From Maricaulis sp963975345 (lineage in GTDB: Bacteria > Pseudomonadota > Alphaproteobacteria > Caulobacterales > Maricaulaceae): a stretch of DNA of 64,000 nt. The notes beneath the pieces are model-generated. The model did no database searches. It worked only from the letters and a program-made list of their open reading frames with translations, and was not told where the DNA came from. The position numbers and the translations under genes are program-made. The stretch is from the NCBI RefSeq assembly GCF_963975345.1, contig NZ_CAXBGE010000002.1, positions 124,001 to 188,000 of the forward strand, in the 5' to 3' direction. This document shows, in pieces, positions 9,682 through 18,547 of the stretch. Position 1 is the stretch's first letter; each line of letters starts with the position of its first letter.

Positions 9682-11025
9682 TCAAGCCAGAGCCGGATGG
9701 CCCTCGCCCTGTGTCAGTGTCGCGCCGCACAGCAAACCTGTGCAATATCTGTGCTCGATCAAGGGCAAAACCCTCAATTGAGGATGCGGCCTGACACCGG
9801 CAATCGCCAGAACTTCGCCCTCACAGCGTAGCGCCAGCAAACCGGAACGGGCCGCACCGGGTACCAGGTCCAGATCGCCACGATCACCAATTCCCTTATA
9901 GGCCTTGCCCAAGGGTTCGGCGATGATATTCACGAGCGAGGTTTCAATCTCGTAACGACCGTCCCAGATGTGTGCAGTATTTTGCAGCAAGCGGGCAAAG
10001 TTGCGGCCCGGATGATCGACCCGTCCGAGCACCCCGCCGGGGTCGCGGAACATCCAGCTCGCGCCGCGCCAGATGATCGTTTGAACACCGGCCGCACTGC
10101 CCGGCCTTCGATTCAGCACACTGTCGACAAGCCCGTCCAGTGCCGCCCGGCTGGGCGGCGCGGTGCGGCCAGCGATGGCCAGAGCCAGCGCCTGTACTAA
10201 ACGCCGCCGGATGGCTGGCTGGGCCTTGGCGAATTGTTCGATATCCAGCTCTGCACCACCCCAAGCGTGGAAGCGAACGATATCACGGCTACAAACCTCC
10301 ACGGCACGGCGCTCGCTGCGATCAATCGCCGCAATATCGTGCGCCCAACCGGTCAGCTGACCCGGATCGAAGCCGGCCTGTTCGAGCGTGGCGAGCCGTT
10401 GGCGGGTGCGGATGCGGGTGTAGTGGGTGTCCTCGTTCGAGGGGTCATCAATCCAGCGTTCGCCGGCCTCTATCAGAAACGCCCGGAGTTCGGCGCGCCG
10501 GACACCAAGCAAAGGGCGCAGCATTTCAATCCCGCGACCCTGTGGCCAAACCGGCGAAGGAGCCTGTTCGCCCATGGCGGCACAGGAACGCCAACCGCCG
10601 CCGGCCTGCAGTCGCATCCAGACGGTTTCCGCCTGATCGTCGGCGGTGTGGGCGAGCAAAAGATGGTTGATATTGCGGGCCCGGCAGGCCTGAGCCAGCA
10701 AGACATGCCGCGCTTGGCGCGCCGCCGCCTGAACACCGGTCGCCGGTTTGTCGCCCTGCCAGGATAGCAGGCTGGCTTGGGCGCCGAGACCTTGCGCTGC
10801 CTCGACCGCAAGGCAGGCTTCGGCATGGCTCTCGACCCGCAGGCCATGGTCAACGATCAGGGCATGCAGTTCGACGCCGCGTCGGTGAGCCCAATTGGCC
10901 GTGATGCAAAGCAAAGCGTGGGAATCGCCGCCACCGGAATATCCCAGAGCGATCGCGGCTGAACCGGAATGGTTCCGGTCGAGCCAGTCATCAATGCGCG
11001 TTACGAGATCGGCGCCCGCCGTCAC
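9682..11025 (-). CDS. tilS: tRNA(Ile)-lysidine synthetase
   Basis: TilS attaches lysine to C34 of the CAU-anticodon tRNA(Ile), changing its identity from Met to Ile; it is essential. The PP-loop ATP-pyrophosphatase motif appears as YSGGGDSHAL near residue 30, followed by DHGLR, AHTADDQAET and a central RPLLGVRRAELRAFL segment typical of the family. At 447 aa it includes the C-terminal tRNA-binding region. The ATG overlaps the cpoB stop by 4 bp, and ftsH follows after 84 bp, the common cpoB-tilS-ftsH order of alphaproteobacteria. The loop has Gly where many TilS have a variable residue; it remains SGGxDS-compatible. Confidence 0.94.
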   Translation of the reverse strand: MTAGADLVTRIDDWLDRNHSGSAAIALGYSGGGDSHALLCITANWAHRRGVELHALIVDHGLRVESHAEACLAVEAAQGLGAQASLLSWQGDKPATGVQAAARQARHVLLAQACRARNINHLLLAHTADDQAETVWMRLQAGGGWRSCAAMGEQAPSPVWPQGRGIEMLRPLLGVRRAELRAFLIEAGERWIDDPSNEDTHYTRIRTRQRLATLEQAGFDPGQLTGWAHDIAAIDRSERRAVEVCSRDIVRFHAWGGAELDIEQFAKAQPAIRRRLVQALALAIAGRTAPPSRAALDGLVDSVLNRRPGSAAGVQTIIWRGASWMFRDPGGVLGRVDHPGRNFARLLQNTAHIWDGRYEIETSLVNIIAEPLGKAYKGIGDRGDLDLVPGAARSGLLALRCEGEVLAIAGVRPHPQLRVLPLIEHRYCTGLLCGATLTQGEGHPALA

Positions 11026-11900
11026 CGGCAGCCGGCGCGGACCGATTCCCGGGACGCCCGGTCACGCGAAGCGGCGGAGGCGTTGGGAAACTGGTTGCCG
11101 AAGCGGGCCAGCGTGTCGCAGGCTTCACGCGTCCGATCGAGCCCATGTAGTGACGCTGCCAGTCGCACCAGCGCGTCCGGCGCGCGGGCCCCGGTCGGCT
11201 GCGCCCGCAAGGAGGCGATATAGGCATCGGCGGATTCAGCAAAATTATTGCGTACGAAGAAGGTCTCGCCGAGCCAGTACCAGGCTTCGCCGGCGCGCGG
11301 GTCATCGCCATGGCTGTTCACGAAGGATTCAAAGCCGGCCTGGGCGCCGTCGAAATCGCCATCAAGCAGGCGGGCGCGGGCATCATCATAGACCGCGTTC
11401 GGATCGGACGCGGGCATGGCCGTCGCGCCGGGAGCACCGCCGAGCACGCCGGTCGCTGCAGCGCGTTCGCTGGCATAGGGGTCGTCGGGGTTCACGACCG
11501 CGACGCCGGCGGAGCTGTTGCCATTGCCGGTATCGTCGAGACCTTCCTGCATCCAGGCCGCTGCCTCATCGTCGATCTGCGGGTTTTCCACGTTGACTAC
11601 CCGCTGGGCGACGGCCGGCGGGTTTTGAAGCCGGTCGAGCTGTTGGCGCATCTGACGGTTCTCAAACGAAAGCCGCTCGATCTCGCCGGTCATTTCACGC
11701 ACCTGGTATTCCAGTGCGTCGAGCCGCTGCATCAATGTATCGGCGACCGGGTCGCCGGCCATGAAGCTTTGCTCGAGTTGGCCAATGCGCACCTCGGTGG
11801 CATCGATGCGCTCGGTCATTTCGCGGCGCGATTGGGCGTGAGCCGGTGCGACCGCGAACAGCGCGGCGGCAAGAACGGTAAGACAAACGGATCGGATCAT
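11022..11900 (-). CDS. cpoB: Tol-Pal system protein CpoB (YbgF)
   Basis: The 292-aa periplasmic protein has a Sec signal (IRSVCLTVLAAALFAVAPAHAQ), a coiled-coil N-terminal region (about residues 25-95, heptads such as REMTERIDATEVRIGQLE), a linker and C-terminal TPR repeats (residues about 170-290; YDDARARLLDGDFDGAQAGFESFV, AWYWLGETFFVRNNFAESADAYIASL). CpoB coordinates Tol-mediated outer-membrane constriction with peptidoglycan synthesis. AGGTG 6 nt before ATG 11900 decides the start over a GTG at 11909. It follows pal across a strong hairpin and overlaps tilS by 4 bp. Confidence 0.92.
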   Translation of the reverse strand: MIRSVCLTVLAAALFAVAPAHAQSRREMTERIDATEVRIGQLEQSFMAGDPVADTLMQRLDALEYQVREMTGEIERLSFENRQMRQQLDRLQNPPAVAQRVVNVENPQIDDEAAAWMQEGLDDTGNGNSSAGVAVVNPDDPYASERAAATGVLGGAPGATAMPASDPNAVYDDARARLLDGDFDGAQAGFESFVNSHGDDPRAGEAWYWLGETFFVRNNFAESADAYIASLRAQPTGARAPDALVRLAASLHGLDRTREACDTLARFGNQFPNASAASRDRASRESVRAGCR

Positions 11901-12003
11901 GATGCGCACCTAACGCGAAAGCAGGGCAGAATTGCGGCATTTGCCCGGTCAAGGACGGAAAGCCCGTACCAGGGCAAGCCGGTCCGGAACATATCTGGGC
12001 AAT

Positions 12004-12036
12004 GGAAAACGCCCGTGACATTGCTGTCACGGGCGT
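12004..12036 (-). terminator. Strong hairpin/terminator between pal and cpoB
   Basis: ACGCCCGTGACA at 12009-12020 and TGTCACGGGCGT at 12025-12036 form a perfect 12-bp stem with a 4-nt loop. On the minus strand the stem is followed by TTTTCC. It lies after pal and before cpoB, so it should attenuate the tol-pal transcript and may make cpoB-tilS-ftsH depend partly on another promoter. Confidence 0.8.
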
Positions 12037-12063
12037 CCCCTCATTTCAGGACGTCACTCACGG

Positions 12064-12579
12064 TCAGTTGGTCAAGCCACCGGTGATCGTGGTCGTGGCG
12101 TTGCGGTTGACGGCGTAGCAGGACTCGCCGGAATTGCGGCAGGTTGGACGTTCCTTGCCATAGGAAACGACCGAGATCCGGGCTGGATCGACACCCTGGC
12201 TGATCAGGTAATCACGTGACGCATTGGCCCGGCGTGCGCCGAGAGCCAGATTGTATTCGCGCGTGCCGCGTTCGTCGCAATTGCCGGCGACGAGGATGCG
12301 GGTATTGCTATAGCTGGCGAGCCAAGCTGCCTGACGGCGCAGGGTTTCACGGCCTTCCGGGGTCAGATCGTGACGATCATAGCCGTAGAAAACGCGGTCG
12401 CCCGCGTTCTGCACGAAGTCCTCGACCGAACCGGCGACCGGGCCGGTTGGGACGTGCTGGACCACTGGCGGCTGAGCCGGCGGTTGCGCGATCGGTGCAG
12501 CTTCCTGCACCGGCGGCGTCGATGCGCATGCGGTGGCAAATGCACCGAGCGCGACAATGGCAAACAATTTCATTTTCAT
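12064..12579 (-). CDS. pal: Peptidoglycan-associated lipoprotein Pal
   Basis: Pal anchors the outer membrane to peptidoglycan and receives TolB/TolA input. The 171-aa protein has a lipoprotein signal ending in ATAC (Cys at about residue 18), a proline-rich linker and an OmpA-like domain with the diaminopimelate-binding region (AGNCDERGTREYNLALGARRANASRDYLISQGV). Two cysteines near the C-terminus (CRNSGESC) are typical of alphaproteobacterial Pal. GAGGG about 9 nt upstream supports ATG 12579. Followed by a perfect terminator-like hairpin. Confidence 0.96.
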   Translation of the reverse strand: MKMKLFAIVALGAFATACASTPPVQEAAPIAQPPAQPPVVQHVPTGPVAGSVEDFVQNAGDRVFYGYDRHDLTPEGRETLRRQAAWLASYSNTRILVAGNCDERGTREYNLALGARRANASRDYLISQGVDPARISVVSYGKERPTCRNSGESCYAVNRNATTTITGGLTN

Positions 12580-12709
12580 GACGGTACACCCTCATCCGAC
12601 CAAGCCCTTAATGGCACCTGGCGTATTCCCCTTGCACACACAACACAGCGCGACCGGGTTCAATCCCTGTCAGCGCCATGTTCCGGGCGAAATGTTACGC
12701 AGAAATATT

Positions 12710-14071
12710 CTATTCAATCAAGGGCGACCACGCCGGATCCGACGCCATTCCGCCCGTAGCCAGCCGCCTCAGGTTGAATCCAGCCAGATCGATGCTCCAG
12801 ATTTCATAGCGCGTGCCAGTGGCGCGGGCTTCACCGCGGGTGAACAGCAAGACACGTCCATTGGGCGACCAGGCTGGTGTATCGACGTAATAGCCCTGAT
12901 AGAGAATCCGTTCGATCCCCGATCCATCGGCGCGGACGACACCCAGTGAGAACTGATTGCCCGTCTGTTTGGTAAACGCGATCAAATCGCCGCGAGGCGA
13001 CCAAACCGGCGTCGTATAGCGACCCTCGCCGAAGCTGACGCGATGCACGTCGGAGCCGTCGGCATTCATGACATAAAGCTGCGAGCCACCACCACGCGCC
13101 GAGGAGAAGACGATCCGCTCACCGTCTGGCGAGAATGACGGTTCGACATCGTCAGCCGGGTGATCGGTCAGCCGGACCAGGCTGCGGGTGCGAAGGTCGA
13201 ACAGGTGAATATCGTGGCCGCCACGCGTCTCGATCGAAACCGCCAGGCGCGATCCGTCGGGCGAAAAGCGCGCCGACAGGCTCTGACCGTTCGGGTCGAT
13301 CTGCGCTGCGGTGCCGCGGCCGCCGGAGGCGAAAAGCGCTTCCTGACGGCCGGTCTGGAGATCGTAGAGATAGGTCGTCGCATGGCCCTCGATGAAGGAG
13401 ACATAGGTGATCTCCTGGGTGTTGGGCGAATAATTCGGCAGGAGTGCCATGTAGGAGCGATCGGTCAGGAAGGACGGGTTCGCGCCATCCTGATCCATCA
13501 TCGCCAATTGCCGCACAGGCTCGTCCTCGGTGCCACGTCCCTCGGAGACGTAGACAATCCGCGTATCGAAATATCCCGATTCACCGGTCAGACGCTGGTA
13601 CACGGCGTCGGCGACCTTGTGTGCGACGCGGCGCCAGTTTTCCGGCGCGGTGACAAATTGCAAACCTAGCAACTGGTCCTCAAGGCGCGTATCCCAAAGC
13701 CGGAAAGCGACCAGAAGGCGTCCGTCATCCTGGATCGTCACACGGCCGGCGAGCAACGCCGAGGCATTGATCACGCGCCAGTCGGAAAATCGCGGACGCA
13801 GATCGATATTCTCAATCTGCTCGATATAGGCCGCCGGATCGACCGGCGCGAACAGGCCAGAGCTGGCCAGATCATTGGTGATCACCCGGGTGATGTCGGC
13901 GCCGCGCGTTGCTGCCTCGTCGCTGGCACCGATGAAATCGGGCAATGCCACCGGCAGCGGGTCGAGATTACCTTGCGTGACGTCCACGCGCAGCGGTTCC
14001 TGGGCGCTGGCCGCCGTCGCAAACACAAGGCTCACGAGGAGGATAGAAATGGCTCGCAACAATCGGGTCAT
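12710..14071 (-). CDS. tolB: Tol-Pal system translocation protein TolB
   Basis: TolB is a periplasmic six-bladed beta-propeller linking TolA to Pal. The 453-aa product has a clear signal peptide (TRLLRAISILLVSLVFATAASAQ), the N-terminal TolB domain (ADITRVITNDLASSGLFAPVDPAAY) and WD40-like PD40 blades with repeated SPDG/SPNG motifs (FSPDGSRLAVS, FSPDGERIVFSS, WSPRGDLIAFT, WSPNGRVLLFT). It lies between tolA and pal in the canonical order with short gaps. Confidence 0.97.
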   Translation of the reverse strand: MTRLLRAISILLVSLVFATAASAQEPLRVDVTQGNLDPLPVALPDFIGASDEAATRGADITRVITNDLASSGLFAPVDPAAYIEQIENIDLRPRFSDWRVINASALLAGRVTIQDDGRLLVAFRLWDTRLEDQLLGLQFVTAPENWRRVAHKVADAVYQRLTGESGYFDTRIVYVSEGRGTEDEPVRQLAMMDQDGANPSFLTDRSYMALLPNYSPNTQEITYVSFIEGHATTYLYDLQTGRQEALFASGGRGTAAQIDPNGQSLSARFSPDGSRLAVSIETRGGHDIHLFDLRTRSLVRLTDHPADDVEPSFSPDGERIVFSSARGGGSQLYVMNADGSDVHRVSFGEGRYTTPVWSPRGDLIAFTKQTGNQFSLGVVRADGSGIERILYQGYYVDTPAWSPNGRVLLFTRGEARATGTRYEIWSIDLAGFNLRRLATGGMASDPAWSPLIE

Positions 14072-14095
14072 GTTTTCTTGCTCCAGGACTGCGGA

Positions 14096-14935
14096 CTAAC
14101 CGGCCGTAAGATCGACGTGAAAATTGACTTCTATAAGGCGCCACTGCGAATAACGGTCGCCGGGCAGATTGTAAGGCGCGCAATCGAGCACGGCAGTCTG
14201 CGCCCGCTCGGCGGCGGTGAGCCAGAATGAATTGCCCGAGGCCTGGATGCGGCCGAGATCCTTGACCCGCGGCGGACCGGACAGGCTGCCATCGCGGTTG
14301 AGGCGCACCTCAACCACGACGCCGAGATTTTCCGGATTGGGCATGTCGGCCACGGTGCGCCAGCAGCGATAGGTCTGCGAGCGGATCAAGGTCGCCAGAT
14401 CGGCGGTATCACTGGTGCCGCTGCCGACAGCGCTGCGCTGGGCGCCTTGGTCGGGGGCGCCAGAATCGCTGCGTGCATCGGCGACTTGCCGTTCCAGATT
14501 GCCCAGCAGATCGGCCAGCGACGGCTCGGCCGGGCGCGTGGGCGGCGGCTGCACCGTACGCTGCGGCTGCGGCCTCACGGGTGCAGGCGCGGGTTCGGGC
14601 TCAGGTTCGGGTTCGGGTTCCGGAACAACCGGCTCGGGCACACTCTGCGGCGCAATATCTATGATCTCCGGTGCGGCCTCCGGCTCAGGCTCGGGTTCGG
14701 GCGCTGGCGGCGGGGCGGCGATTTCGTCTTCGATTGTGGCTACTTCAACGGCCTCTTCGGGCACCGGTACGGGCTCGGGCGCCCGGGCGCGGACGCTGGT
14801 CATTTCGCCCAGCGTCACGATATCGATCGGAATGATCGGTGCGACATCGAACATTTGCGCCGCACGGGGCAGATAGATCAGCCCTGCAGCGATAATGCTG
14901 GCGTGAACGACGAGGGAGAGGAAAAAACCACGCAC
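14096..14935 (-). CDS. tolA: TolA-like cell-envelope protein (Pro/Glu-rich, TonB-type C-terminal domain)
   Basis: Position between tolR and tolB identifies this as TolA, the trans-periplasmic arm energised by TolQR. It has one N-terminal membrane helix (FFLSLVVHASIIAAGLIYL), a spacer rich in Pro and Glu (repeated PEPEPEPE and PAPAPVRPQP) instead of the long Ala/Lys helix of enterobacterial TolA, and a C-terminal domain (YRCWRTVADMPNPENLGVVVEVRLNRDGS). The GTG at 14935, 10 bp after the tolR stop, gives a normal N-terminus directly before the helix; an ATG at 14998 would overlap tolR by 53 bp and lacks an SD. The spacer chemistry looks more TonB-like. Confidence 0.85.
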   Translation of the reverse strand: MRGFFLSLVVHASIIAAGLIYLPRAAQMFDVAPIIPIDIVTLGEMTSVRARAPEPVPVPEEAVEVATIEDEIAAPPPAPEPEPEPEAAPEIIDIAPQSVPEPVVPEPEPEPEPEPAPAPVRPQPQRTVQPPPTRPAEPSLADLLGNLERQVADARSDSGAPDQGAQRSAVGSGTSDTADLATLIRSQTYRCWRTVADMPNPENLGVVVEVRLNRDGSLSGPPRVKDLGRIQASGNSFWLTAAERAQTAVLDCAPYNLPGDRYSQWRLIEVNFHVDLTAG

Positions 14936-14945
14936 GCGCTCGCCG

Positions 14946-15380
14946 CTATCGCTCGATCGGGTCCGTGACGAGACCCAGATTGGTGAAGCCCGCCGCATTA
15001 ACCCGTGCCATCACCCGGGCGACATCGCCATAGGTGGCGCCGTCATCGGCGCGAATAAAGATCCGGCTGGAATAGCCTGTTCCGGCGATGGCGGTCAGGC
15101 GCGGTGCCAGTTCGCTCAGTGTCACCACAGTTTCCTGCAGATAGATTTCGCCATCGCTCGTAATGCTGATCGTCAACGGCTCCTCGCCGGCGGGCAGGTT
15201 GCGCGCTTCGGTCTGCGGCAGATCGACTGGCACACCGACGGTCAGCAGTGGCGCCGTGATCATGAAGACGATCAGCAACACCAGCATCACGTCAACAAAG
15301 GGCGTGACGTTGATTTCCGCCTTTGGCTTCCACTTGGCGCGTCCGCGGCCGGAACGTCCGTTATCGAGCGAGCTCGCCAT
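14946..15380 (-). CDS. tolR: Tol-Pal proton channel subunit TolR (ExbD family)
   Basis: TolR forms the proton channel with TolQ and transmits energy to TolA. The 144-aa protein has the family N-terminal motif EINVTPFVDVMLVLLIVFMIT, where the membrane Asp is the proton-carrying residue, and a periplasmic ExbD domain. It begins 3 bp after tolQ ends and is followed at once by tolA. Confidence 0.96.
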   Translation of the reverse strand: MASSLDNGRSGRGRAKWKPKAEINVTPFVDVMLVLLIVFMITAPLLTVGVPVDLPQTEARNLPAGEEPLTISITSDGEIYLQETVVTLSELAPRLTAIAGTGYSSRIFIRADDGATYGDVARVMARVNAAGFTNLGLVTDPIER

Positions 15381-15383
15381 CGC

Positions 15384-16052
15384 TCAATGCTCGTCGCGGT
15401 CGGCCAAGGCCGACAATTCATCGACATAACCGTCGAGGCGCGATCCGTATTTGGCCAGATTGGCCGACAGCACGTTAAAGAAGACAACGGCCGGGATCGC
15501 AGCGAGGAGACCCAATGCAGTCGCGAACAACGCTTCGGCGATGCCTGGTGCGACGACGGCCAGATTGGTATCCTGCGAGGCGGCGATAGCGCGGAAGGCA
15601 TTCATGATGCCCCAGACCGTGCCGAAGAGACCGACGAATGGAGCCGCCGAGGCAATTGTTGCCAGCACGCCAAGCCCGCTTTCCGTATCGGCGAGCTGAC
15701 GGCCAGCTTCGGCGCCGGCAGCCTTGGCGACACGGCCGCCTGGATGGGCCCCCTTCCACTCGCGCAGGCCAGCGGCAAAGGTACGGCTGAACGGCTCGCG
15801 CGGTGTCTTGGCGAATTGATCCGACAAGGCGTCGAGCGAACGGCCCGACCAGAATTCGCGTTCGAAGTTTTTCGCCTTGGCGTGCAGGCCGCGCAATTGC
15901 AGCGCCTTGTCGATAGCGATCGCCCACGACCAGACCGACATGAAGGCCAGAATGCACATCACACCTTTCACGACCCAGTCGGCGCGCAGGAACAGGGCGA
16001 GAAAGCTGAAGCCCTCAACCGCCTGAGCCACGTCTACAATCGTTGCATCCAT
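15384..16052 (-). CDS. tolQ: Tol-Pal proton channel subunit TolQ (ExbB/MotA family)
   Basis: TolQ is the inner-membrane motor subunit. The 222-aa protein has three membrane helices, one near residue 25 and two in the C-terminal half (GVLATIASAAPFVGLFGTVWGIMNAF; GIAEALFATALGLLAAIPAVVFFNVL), with the ExbB signature GLFGTVWGIM. GAGGGA 8 nt before ATG 16052 selects this start over the longer frame. A 273-bp untranslated stretch separates it from ybgC, so tolQ may have its own promoter there; I see no convincing -35/-10 pair. Confidence 0.95.
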   Translation of the reverse strand: MDATIVDVAQAVEGFSFLALFLRADWVVKGVMCILAFMSVWSWAIAIDKALQLRGLHAKAKNFEREFWSGRSLDALSDQFAKTPREPFSRTFAAGLREWKGAHPGGRVAKAAGAEAGRQLADTESGLGVLATIASAAPFVGLFGTVWGIMNAFRAIAASQDTNLAVVAPGIAEALFATALGLLAAIPAVVFFNVLSANLAKYGSRLDGYVDELSALADRDEH

Positions 16053-16325
16053 GAATTTTCCCTCGACTTCGTCCCGGCACGACACGCCGGGCGATTGGCT
16101 TTGACATCCGTATTCACATTGCAGGCCAAAGCCCGATCACCGACGGAACGCCCCAAGCACCCAACGCGGCAAAAGCGCTATGCAGCGTGATTGCGGCAAA
16201 TTTCAGATGCGCCAGCGACCGTTTTGGCGAATTTCAGTGCGACCCTCAACGCAGATCGCGGGCATTTCAAGCCTTGCCGGGCCGCAAAACTGAAAATCGC
16301 TGAGTTATTTCTGCTGGCAGCCGAG

Positions 16326-16784
16326 TCAGATTTCGGAAATCACGAAGGGCAACCAGGCCTGTGCCATGGATTTCGGTGGCCGTTTGGCGCGCCCTGCCGG
16401 ATCCATGCAAACCGCTTGGACTGCTGCAGTGGCGATGATCTCGCCATCGCGGCGCAGGATCTGGTCCATCATCAGACGCGCACCCTGTTGCGGCCGGTAA
16501 ATGGTCTCGACCACAAGCGCATCATCAACTTTGGACGCCTGAACAAACTCGATATTCATCCGCCGCACGGCGAAGGCCAGCGGATCGTCCTGACTGGCAA
16601 GCTCGGTATGGCTGATGCCGAGATTGCGCAGGCTGTCGGTGCGGCCGCGCTCAAAGAAGTGGAGATAACGCGCGTGATAGACCACGCCGGAAAAGTCGGT
16701 GTCTTCGTAATAAACACGCACTGGCAGGCGGTGAATGCGGTCAGTGCCGAAAGCGCCTGAAGTCGGGAGCAGGTTGTCGGTCAT
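16326..16784 (-). CDS. ybgC: Acyl-CoA thioesterase YbgC (hotdog fold)
   Basis: YbgC hydrolyses acyl-CoA thioesters and is conserved at the head of tol-pal operons. The 152-aa hotdog protein has the signature VRVYYEDTDFSGVVYHARYLHFFERGRTD with catalytic Asp in DTDFSG. ATG 16784, 4 bp after the ruvB stop with AAGG upstream, is preferred to the frame start at 16814, which would overlap ruvB. Confidence 0.93.
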   Translation of the reverse strand: MTDNLLPTSGAFGTDRIHRLPVRVYYEDTDFSGVVYHARYLHFFERGRTDSLRNLGISHTELASQDDPLAFAVRRMNIEFVQASKVDDALVVETIYRPQQGARLMMDQILRRDGEIIATAAVQAVCMDPAGRAKRPPKSMAQAWLPFVISEI

Positions 16785-16788
16785 CGCC

Positions 16789-17844
16789 TTACTTCCCGAA
16801 CAGGCCCGGCGCACCCGTAGCGGGCGCGGCTGGTGGTGTCAGACCGAGATGATCCCAGGCGCGGGCTGTCGCGACGCGGCCGCGCGGCGTGCGTTGCAAA
16901 AAACCTTGCTGAATCAGGAAGGGTTCGACCACATCTTCCAGCGCATCGCGTGCCTCGGCCAAAGCCGCCGCCAGGGTTTCCACCCCCACCGGGCCACCGG
17001 CGAAGCTGACCATAAGCGCCTTGAGATAGCGCCGGTCGAGGCTGTCGAGCCCGAGCGCATCGACTTCCAGCCGACGCAGCGCCTGGTCGGCGGTTACGGC
17101 TGTGATTTCATTGGTGCCGTCGGCCTCGACGAAATCGCGCACCCGGCGCAGCAGCCGGCCGGCGACGCGCGGCGTGCCGCGGGCGCGACGGGCGATCTCG
17201 CGGGCGCCATCAGGGCTGGCATTGATGCCGAGCTTGTTGGCCGCCCGGCTGACGATCAGGCCAAGCTCGGCCTCGTCATAAAACTCCAGCCGCACCGGCA
17301 CACCAAAACGGTCCCGCAGCGGATTGGCCAGCAATCCGGCCCGTGTCGTGGCGCCGACCAGGGTGAAGGGCGGCAATTCGATCCGCACGGTCCGCGCCGA
17401 GGGCCCCTCGCCGATCACCAGGTCGAGGCAGTAATCCTCCATCGCCGGATAGAGAATTTCCTCGACGATGGGTGGCAGGCGATGAATTTCATCAATAAAG
17501 AGCACATCGCGCGGTTCGAGATTGGTCAGGATCGCGGCGAGGTCGCCAGCCTTGGCGATCACCGGCCCCGATGTCGCGCGAAACCCGACACCCATTTCGC
17601 GAGCCACGATCTGCGCCAAGGTCGTCTTGCCCAGCCCGGGCGGGCCGGAGAGCAAAACGTGATCGAGCGCTTCCTCGCGGCGGCGGGCGGCGTCGACGAA
17701 AACTTTCAGATTGGCGATCGAGGCCTTCTGCCCAACGAAATCGTCAAACGACAGCGGACGTAGGGCCTTGTCGCGACTATCGCCCGGCTGCGGGCCATGA
17801 TCGACGAGGCGATCGTCAGAGGGTTCGGAAAAGGCGTCCGTCAT
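16789..17844 (-). CDS. ruvB: Holliday junction branch-migration helicase RuvB
   Basis: RuvB is the AAA+ motor driving branch migration with RuvA. The 351-aa protein has RPLSFDDFVGQ, Walker A (SGPPGLGKTTLA), Walker B (VLFIDEIHRL), the sensor GATTRAGLL and a C-terminal winged-helix domain (LGLDSLDRRYLKALM...GPVGVETLAAAL; FLQRTPRGRVAT). It follows ruvA by 55 bp and precedes ybgC by 4 bp. Confidence 0.98.
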   Translation of the reverse strand: MTDAFSEPSDDRLVDHGPQPGDSRDKALRPLSFDDFVGQKASIANLKVFVDAARRREEALDHVLLSGPPGLGKTTLAQIVAREMGVGFRATSGPVIAKAGDLAAILTNLEPRDVLFIDEIHRLPPIVEEILYPAMEDYCLDLVIGEGPSARTVRIELPPFTLVGATTRAGLLANPLRDRFGVPVRLEFYDEAELGLIVSRAANKLGINASPDGAREIARRARGTPRVAGRLLRRVRDFVEADGTNEITAVTADQALRRLEVDALGLDSLDRRYLKALMVSFAGGPVGVETLAAALAEARDALEDVVEPFLIQQGFLQRTPRGRVATARAWDHLGLTPPAAPATGAPGLFGK

Positions 17845-17899
17845 GATGGAAGCTTTAGCCTGAACCGTGCAAACCCAGCAATGACCGGCTGCGCCGGGC

Positions 17900-18547
17900 T
17901 CATGGTGCCAGCACGCGCAAGGAGAGCCGGATCAGATCGGAGAGCGGCGCATCGCCGCCGGCATCGCGCATCACGGTCGCGACGGCTTGACGGGCAATGC
18001 TTTCGGGATAACCCAGATTGAGCAGGGCCGAGACTGCATCATCGCGCGCCGCACCGGCCGAGGGTGGCAGTGGTGGCGAGGAGGCGGTATCGGCGCCGGT
18101 CTTGGCTTCGCCATGAACCGGCAGACCGATCGAAAAGCTGCGGCCCAACGGCGGCGCCTTGTCTTTCAACTCCGTGGCAATCCGGGTCGCCAGCTTGGGA
18201 CCGACGCCCTTGGCGCGGCTGAAGGCCGCCTTGTCGCCCAGCGCTGTGGCATTGGCGAGCTCATGCGGCGGCAGAACATCGAGAATGGAAAGCGCAGCCT
18301 TGGCGCCGACCCCCTGGATTTCCTGCAGCCTGACAAACCAGGCCCGGTCCAGATCATCGGTAAAGGCATAGAGCTTGAAGGCGTCTTCGCGGACATGGGT
18401 TTCAATGTGCAAAACCACCGCCTGTCCCGGTTCCAGCCGCGACAGGGTCCGGGTACCCGACCCGACCAGATAGCCGACGCCATTGACGTCGATCACGGCC
18501 TCCTCGGCCCCGATCGCTTCAACGATCCCTTTCAACATGCCGATCAT
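17900..18547 (-). CDS. ruvA: Holliday junction DNA-binding protein RuvA
   Basis: RuvA tetramers bind four-way junctions and load RuvB. The 215-aa protein has the N-terminal OB-fold (MIGMLKGIVEAIGAEEAVIDVNGVGYLV), the tandem helix-hairpin-helix region (IQGVGAKAALSILD; AKGVGPKLATRIATELKDK) and domain III for RuvB contact (DDAVSALLNLGYPESIARQAV). ATG overlaps the ruvC stop by 4 bp. Confidence 0.97.
   Translation of the reverse strand: MIGMLKGIVEAIGAEEAVIDVNGVGYLVGSGTRTLSRLEPGQAVVLHIETHVREDAFKLYAFTDDLDRAWFVRLQEIQGVGAKAALSILDVLPPHELANATALGDKAAFSRAKGVGPKLATRIATELKDKAPPLGRSFSIGLPVHGEAKTGADTASSPPLPPSAGAARDDAVSALLNLGYPESIARQAVATVMRDAGGDAPLSDLIRLSLRVLAP

Noticed and set aside
12640..12680. A tRNA/tmRNA-like T-arm (CCGGGTTCAATCCC...GCGCCA) between pal and tolB
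   Set aside because: No matching acceptor 5' arm, D-arm or anticodon stem could be found upstream on this strand.
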